Part shown: piece after piece, positions 13,767 to 17,913 of the stretch
How positions within the stretch are numbered: position 1 is the stretch's first letter
Layout: each line of letters opens with the position of its first letter
Assembly: GCA_041671765.1 (NCBI GenBank)
Contig: JBAZAX010000027.1
Location: 1-17,913, forward strand
Reading direction: 5' to 3'
DNA: 17,913 nt
Source of the DNA: JBAZAX01 sp041671765
Lineage (GTDB): Bacteria; Babelota; Babeliae; Babelales; RVW-14
The notes under the pieces: generated by a model
What the model saw: only the letters and a program-made list of their open reading frames with translations
Databases searched by the model: none
What the model was told of the DNA's origin: nothing
Position numbers and translations under genes: made by a program

Positions 13767-15394
13767 ATGAATGAAAAACAAAATTCTTCATACGCGACAA
13801 AACCTAATGCAAAAAAACACCTTCTTAAAATTTCAAGCTTAATACCTAAAATATTGAACGTAGCAAGCGGATCTAATCCTAATAAAAACTATATGCGGTA
13901 AACATTGATCTTGCACCTGTCGGAGAACATGAATTCATCTGTAATGCTAATGATCTCTCAATTTTCCCAGATTCCTATTTTACAATCGTAAGAGCCTCCC
14001 ATATTCTCGAACATTTTAAACCCGAAGAAATTGAAACTACACTTATCGAGTGGACAAGAGTCTTGCATGAAAATGGAGAACTTCACATAGCCGTTCCTGA
14101 TGCAAAAATAGTAATAGATGAATTGGAATCAGGGCATGTAAAAAACTCGACAAAACCAAGCGTTGATTTTTTTCACACAACAGCAACAATAGCCCAATTA
14201 TATGGTGTAGGTTATGAAGATGAAAAAACAGATCCTAGGTGGAAACATCATATAATTTTTAACTATGAATTATTATGCTGGTATTTGAAAAAAGTTGGAA
14301 TGGAAGTTGTTGAAACAATGTCTGCAAAAAATGACATTGCAGGCGCATGCGGAATCAAGGATGATTCACAAAATCATTACTCATTAATAGTTCGAGCAAG
14401 AAAAACTCAAAAACCTCACGCAACAAATACCCCAACCACAGAAGAAAAATACACAAAAATTCTACAAAACTTCACTGCATCAAATTTGCAAAAAGAACTT
14501 CCTCCTCTTTCCATAATAATACCTGTGCGAAACGAAGAAGCCACAATTAAAGTATTTCTAGAAAATCTTTTAAAATCAGACATATGCATAAATAATCTAT
14601 TTAAAAGAGAGTATATAATTGTATGCAACGCAACCACTGACCGATCTATAGAAATCATAAACAAGTTTATTAAACATTCACCAACTTTAAACCTAAAAAT
14701 TATTTATTCCGAACCCGGCATACTCAATGCTTTTTATGCAGGCATATGCACAAGATCGCTTAATGGATTTGTTTCTAAATTAGGTGCAGACTGCATTATG
14801 CAAAGTTTCACTATTTCGTTAATGTATATGAATTTATTTGAAAATAAAGATATACAAGTTACTTATGCAGAACCTATCCCCGTTGGAATGGAAAATGAAT
14901 TTAATTATTTACAATATCATCAATGGATGAGATCTAAAAGACTTTATATTCACGGCAGGTGCAGTATGTATCGTACAAATCCATTTGATTTATTCAATTT
15001 TGATCTAATTAAAAAATCAGGCTGCAGAGTAGAAGATATAATTCTATCCTACTGCTATGCATTCTATTATGGCCTAAGTTCAATCAAATGCACGGACCAT
15101 GCAATAATATACTCTACCCCGGTAGACAACGAACATGACTTTGAAAAGAAAATTTTAAGAGTTAAGCAAGAAATTAACATCCTTGAAAAGAATTTCCCTT
15201 ACTTTATTCCTATGCGTAGTGTATTAGATAGAAAATTACTTTGTAAAAGCAAGAAAGAATCAGAAATAAAAAACATTGCTTCAATATTAAATTTATATGA
15301 AAAACTAAAAAATACGGTTCCTAACGAAAAAAATGATGAGGAATGGTACAGATTAGAAAGTACAAAGAAATTAGCGCTTACGGCCAATTTCTAA
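13767..15394 (+). pseudogene. Methyltransferase-glycosyltransferase fusion gene broken by a -1 frameshift
   Basis: From ATG 13767 a 44-codon frame (MNEKQNSSYATKPN..., then LLKISSLIPKILNVASGSNP) ends in TAA at 13899-13901. The -1 frame opens at 13886 and continues to 15394 with VNIDLAPVGEHEF, then SHILEHFKPEE and WTRVLHENGELHIAVPDA. Together these form one class I SAM-dependent methyltransferase domain: motif I, the acidic residue after beta 2, and the HxLEH and RVL..GG-like blocks. So the gene was once a single frame. The shift must lie between about 13884 and 13900, where a five-A run sits. Restoring a sixth A would give NPNKKLYAVNIDLAP. It may be a true mutation, a sequencing error, or be bypassed by slippage on the A run. 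The GT2 part downstream is intact. Confidence 0.75.
14063..15394 (+). CDS. Intact downstream frame: methyltransferase C-terminal part plus GT2-like glycosyltransferase
   Basis: This 443-codon stretch is the longest ATG-initiated frame, but its start MHENGELHIAVPDA lies inside the methyltransferase domain and has no clear ribosome site, so it is not the original start. Residues about 149-360 form a GT-A fold of family 2: LSIIIPVRNEEATIKVFLEN (149-168) with the nucleotide-sugar-binding start, IIVCNATTDRS, KLGADCIM as the DxD-equivalent region, and VEDIILSY as the acidic catalytic-base region. GRCSMYRTNPF lies between the last two. The C-terminal 80 residues are charged and helical. There is no membrane segment, so it would be cytosolic. 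The acceptor is unknown; such fusions modify surface glycans. A stem-loop terminator follows 6 nt after the stop. Confidence 0.7.
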   Translation: MHENGELHIAVPDAKIVIDELESGHVKNSTKPSVDFFHTTATIAQLYGVGYEDEKTDPRWKHHIIFNYELLCWYLKKVGMEVVETMSAKNDIAGACGIKDDSQNHYSLIVRARKTQKPHATNTPTTEEKYTKILQNFTASNLQKELPPLSIIIPVRNEEATIKVFLENLLKSDICINNLFKREYIIVCNATTDRSIEIINKFIKHSPTLNLKIIYSEPGILNAFYAGICTRSLNGFVSKLGADCIMQSFTISLMYMNLFENKDIQVTYAEPIPVGMENEFNYLQYHQWMRSKRLYIHGRCSMYRTNPFDLFNFDLIKKSGCRVEDIILSYCYAFYYGLSSIKCTDHAIIYSTPVDNEHDFEKKILRVKQEINILEKNFPYFIPMRSVLDRKLLCKSKKESEIKNIASILNLYEKLKNTVPNEKNDEEWYRLESTKKLALTANF

Positions 15395-15400
15395 AAGCAA

Positions 15401-15438
15401 GGCCATATTTTAAACGAACTACGCTTTAAAATATGGCC
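15401..15438. terminator. Strong bidirectional stem-loop between convergent genes
   Basis: GGCCATATTTTAAA (15401-15414) and TTTAAAATATGGCC (15425-15438) are perfect 14-bp inverted copies around a 10-nt loop. The stem lies between the end of the plus-strand glycosyltransferase gene and the end of the minus-strand NlpC/P60 gene, as expected for a shared terminator. The flanking T content is modest, so it could also act as a 3'-end stabiliser. Confidence 0.7.
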
Positions 15439-15509
15439 CTATTAAAATTACACCCAAATAACTAAAATTTGTTTTTAGTACTCAAATAAAATAACAAATC
15501 AAAACGCAC

Positions 15510-16652
15510 TTACCAAACGACATTTTTTCCTAATGCAATATCACGCATATTTTGAATCTTACTATCAGGACCGAAGTAAGATCCCAAGAAAATACGTTTA
15601 CCATTTTTAGATATAGTTTTGCCATTTTCAATTTCAGCAAGATCAACTCCAATTAAATCTTTTATTGTGATTTCTCTTACACATAAATCACTAACCGTAA
15701 ATCCATTTTTATTTATGCTTTTATCATCAAGATCTTTAATTGAAGAGAAGCCTAAGCCTGTGGATTCAACAACCCTCTCATTACCAACATACATAACAAC
15801 ATGTGAAATTCTCAAGCCGGCCTCATCATTTGCAAAAAAGATTAGATCTGCCTTTTTTAAGTCTTGTCCATTTTTTAATTCGTTTGCAGCTCTGCGCTGA
15901 GGGCCTGCATCTCGAGGAATTTCAAGACCACTTGCCAAATAACATAAATTTGTAAGCCCTGAGCAATCTATGCCTGTAATTTGATCAATTTTAGGATTTA
16001 AAGGACTTCTCCCACCCCAAACATATGAAGTACCACTTCCAACGAATAATCGTGCAATTCTTACAATTTGATCTCGCAAAAAGCTTTCTGATTCTCTTAC
16101 AATTTCTGTTGCTAGATAAATTGCATTATTAAATTGCAAATAACCTGCAATTTTTTTATCAACTATAACTTCCCACCATCCGTCATTAACTTTTCTGGCT
16201 TCAAGTTTAGTTCCCAATGCTAAATCTTTTAAAACCAAACTTTTAACATCCATATCTGAAAAAAGTGGCGTCCACAAATTTTGTAAAACAATATTATATT
16301 TTGGAAATTCTACAACCGGCATAAGACTAGATTTTAAAATAAAACCGGGATATGGAACCCATTGATTATTTCGCCAAGCTTTTTGGCCTAAAACTGAAAC
16401 GCTCATCCACTGCGGAGCTCCTTCTACCGGCTCTGCCAAAACGCATTCTCCATAAAGCAGTTGCGAATCTTGCGCACCTATGTCTTTTGACATGGCGGGC
16501 GCTTTTAAATGTGACGGCATAAATTCTGGCTTGCATCGTAAATCAGCTACGCAACTACTGACCATCATCTTTTCGGTTGGGTCACAAACTAAATTTGCCT
16601 GAGGTACGATTTGAATTAGAGCGCATACCCATAAAATAGCTTTAATTTTCAC
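15510..16652 (-). CDS. Secreted SH3-NlpC/P60 peptidase, paralogue 1
   Basis: The 380-residue protein starts at a GTG (16652), with AGGAG 6 nt upstream, and has a signal peptide (MKIKAILWVCALIQIVPQA). N-terminal SH3-like domains cover about 28-112 (VADLR, SQLLYGE, YPGFIL) and 118-180 (WTPLFSD, WWEVIVD), as in YkfC-type gamma-D-glutamyl peptidases. The NlpC/P60 domain follows from about 190. YVWGGRSP is at 210-217, the catalytic Cys in GIDCSG is C230, the catalytic His in ISHVVMYVG is H284, and the third site holds E296 (VVESTG) where many family members carry His, Asn or Gln. It should cleave peptidoglycan stem peptides outside the cytoplasm. It lies 48 nt downstream of its paralogue and probably shares its transcript. 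Confidence 0.9.
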   Translation of the reverse strand: MKIKAILWVCALIQIVPQANLVCDPTEKMMVSSCVADLRCKPEFMPSHLKAPAMSKDIGAQDSQLLYGECVLAEPVEGAPQWMSVSVLGQKAWRNNQWVPYPGFILKSSLMPVVEFPKYNIVLQNLWTPLFSDMDVKSLVLKDLALGTKLEARKVNDGWWEVIVDKKIAGYLQFNNAIYLATEIVRESESFLRDQIVRIARLFVGSGTSYVWGGRSPLNPKIDQITGIDCSGLTNLCYLASGLEIPRDAGPQRRAANELKNGQDLKKADLIFFANDEAGLRISHVVMYVGNERVVESTGLGFSSIKDLDDKSINKNGFTVSDLCVREITIKDLIGVDLAEIENGKTISKNGKRIFLGSYFGPDSKIQNMRDIALGKNVVW

Positions 16653-16700
16653 AAAATCTCCTAATAAAATAATTTAAACTAGAACTTCCTGCAAAATAAC

Positions 16701-17876
16701 CTAATCCACACAAAGCATTTTGTCACGCAATTTTTGTATCTCTTCTTTTGAATTCAAATAAGATCCCATCAAAACAAAATACCCTCTTTTTTTATAAACA
16801 GTTTTTCCAGATTCAATTTGATCAACGTCTACCTTTATGTAATCCACAAGCTTTATTATTCTAACCCCTAGCCGCTTTAAATCGATTTTGGCATCTTTTG
16901 CCTGCTGAACAGAGGAAACTCCAAGCCCGGTACTTTCAATTACCTCCCCATTCCCATGCTCATTTTTTCCAATGTAAAGCATCACATGACACATTCTTGA
17001 TATATCATCTTTTCTAGTAAAAAATATTAAATCCCCGGCACGCAAATCTTTTCCGCGTTCAATCAATTTTGATACTCCATAAAATTGAGAACTTGTGTTT
17101 TTGGGGACCTGTAGTCCAACTGTTTTGAATATTATGTTAATAAAATCAGAACAATCAATTCCTGTAATCTGTCCAGTCAACGGCAACTCATTGCTTAACT
17201 GCAACTCTTTTTGCAAAATTGGCGTACGTCCACCCCAGACATACGGAGATCCAATAAATTTTTTTGCTATATCAACAATTTTATCTCTAATCTCTTTCTC
17301 TGTCTCTTTGACCTGCGGCGTCAACTCATAAACTGAACTATCAGCTTTTATAAATCCAAACACTTCGCCAAGAAAGTATACCTGCCACCAATCTTTATCC
17401 ACTTTTTTAGCTTCAAGCATCGTTCCGCACGCAAGCAAAATCAATGGCTGAGACAAAGCATCTTTTTTTGAATACACAGCTGTCCACATATCCTGCAAAA
17501 CAACATTATATTCTGGAAAATTTTGAATGCTAATTACCTGATCCGCTTGAACATAGCCCGGACATCCAATCCATTTATTTTCAGCAGTTAGAACCTCCTG
17601 GTCCAAAGCATATACATTTAACCACTCGCCAGTTTGTAATTTTCCAAGATAAGATTTATTCAAGATCAATTTTTCACCAAATAGAACCTGCGAATTTTGT
17701 CCACCGATATCTTTTGACAATGCTGGCCCCGTTAACCCATCAGGCGCAGCTTTGGCCTCAGATCTCAAATCCGCAACAGGAACGCTAACAATCAATTTTT
17801 GTGAACCATTCATGCAAATTGAAGCCAAAAAACTCTGTGTCAAAAGCACACACCAAAATAAAATTATCTTTTTCAT
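16701..17876 (-). CDS. Secreted SH3-NlpC/P60 peptidase, paralogue 2
   Basis: This 391-residue protein is a paralogue of the next gene along its whole length. It has a signal peptide (MKKIILFWCVLLTQSFLAS) and N-terminal SH3-like domains (VADLRSE 35-41, SQVLFGE 62-68, then WTAVYSKKDA and DWWQVYFLGEVFGF). Its NlpC/P60 domain has YVWGGRTP (212-219), C242 in GIDCSD, H297 in MCHVMLYIG and E314 in VIESTG. It differs by a longer loop before the catalytic Cys (ILQKELQLSNELPLTGQ) and by CSD instead of CSG. The C-terminal block with VDQIESGKTVYKKRGY and MGSYLNSK is shared with its partner. GGAG precedes the ATG by 7 nt. It probably acts on cell-wall peptides, own or foreign. Confidence 0.9.
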   Translation of the reverse strand: MKKIILFWCVLLTQSFLASICMNGSQKLIVSVPVADLRSEAKAAPDGLTGPALSKDIGGQNSQVLFGEKLILNKSYLGKLQTGEWLNVYALDQEVLTAENKWIGCPGYVQADQVISIQNFPEYNVVLQDMWTAVYSKKDALSQPLILLACGTMLEAKKVDKDWWQVYFLGEVFGFIKADSSVYELTPQVKETEKEIRDKIVDIAKKFIGSPYVWGGRTPILQKELQLSNELPLTGQITGIDCSDFINIIFKTVGLQVPKNTSSQFYGVSKLIERGKDLRAGDLIFFTRKDDISRMCHVMLYIGKNEHGNGEVIESTGLGVSSVQQAKDAKIDLKRLGVRIIKLVDYIKVDVDQIESGKTVYKKRGYFVLMGSYLNSKEEIQKLRDKMLCVD

Positions 17877-17907
17877 GATAAATCTCCAAATTTAAGCGTT
17901 ATTTCAT

Positions 17908-17913
17908 ATTATA
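17908..17913 (-). promoter_or_regulatory. Candidate -10 box for the NlpC/P60 pair
   Basis: On the minus strand the right edge reads TATAAT, an exact -10 hexamer, 31 nt before the start codon of the first NlpC/P60 gene. The -35 region lies outside the window, so this cannot be confirmed. Confidence 0.35.

Noticed and set aside
13883..13889. Programmed -1 frameshifting at TAAAAAC as the proven explanation
   Set aside because: The heptamer does not fit X XXY YYZ, because the first base is T, and no stimulatory hairpin directly follows; a lost A or transcriptional slippage is simpler.

Overview
The window is strongly AT-rich, densely packed and looks like a piece of a reduced genome from a Gram-negative, probably host-associated bacterium. 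It holds several secreted proteins of unknown function, a probable outer-membrane barrel, a lipoprotein, two tandem secreted NlpC/P60 peptidases and a very divergent F-type ATP synthase cluster. The style of the secreted proteins (the 'YVFYHGQ...QDLY' and 'LLSVNPSLFGN' motifs of the left-edge gene, the pentapeptide protein, the paired SH3-NlpC/P60 proteins) makes Candidatus Dependentiae (TM6) my best guess. That is from memory and family style, not from a search.

Layout. (1) Bases 1-612, minus strand: 5' part of a secreted protein that runs off the left edge. (2) 613-1183: a gene-free stretch with an 18-bp perfect palindrome, a GC-richer relic-like segment, and a 205-bp element bounded by 33-bp inverted repeats. 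(3) 1184-9241, minus strand: a tight seven-gene run (gaps of 41 nt or less, one 4-nt overlap), in transcription order probable outer-membrane barrel, secreted protein, RecD2-type helicase, glucose-6-phosphate dehydrogenase, secreted pentapeptide-repeat protein, short-type 6-phosphogluconate dehydrogenase, cyclase/KynB-like metal hydrolase. (4) 9242-9666: divergent intergenic region with a possible 37-codon gene. (5) 9667-13344, plus strand: ATP synthase c, b-like, b-like, delta and alpha genes followed by a small lipoprotein gene, ending in a nested hairpin and an intrinsic terminator. (6) 13767-15394, plus strand: a methyltransferase/GT2 glycosyltransferase fusion broken by a -1 frameshift at a short A tract. 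(7) 15401-15438: a 14-bp perfect stem between convergent genes. (8) 15510-17876, minus strand: two tandem SH3-NlpC/P60 secreted peptidase paralogues.

How they fit together. The two dehydrogenases form the oxidative pentose phosphate branch without a recognisable lactonase in the window. Residues at both cofactor sites hint at NAD+ rather than NADP+ use. The ATP synthase cluster is split: a, gamma, beta and epsilon are absent from the window. Its c subunit carries the Gln/Glu-Ser-Thr/Tyr set known from sodium-binding rings. The NlpC/P60 pair probably cleaves peptidoglycan-derived peptides outside the cytoplasm. The most notable points are the sodium-type c subunit in a split operon, the frameshifted methyltransferase-glycosyltransferase, the cofactor-site changes in the pentose phosphate enzymes, and the inverted-repeat element.
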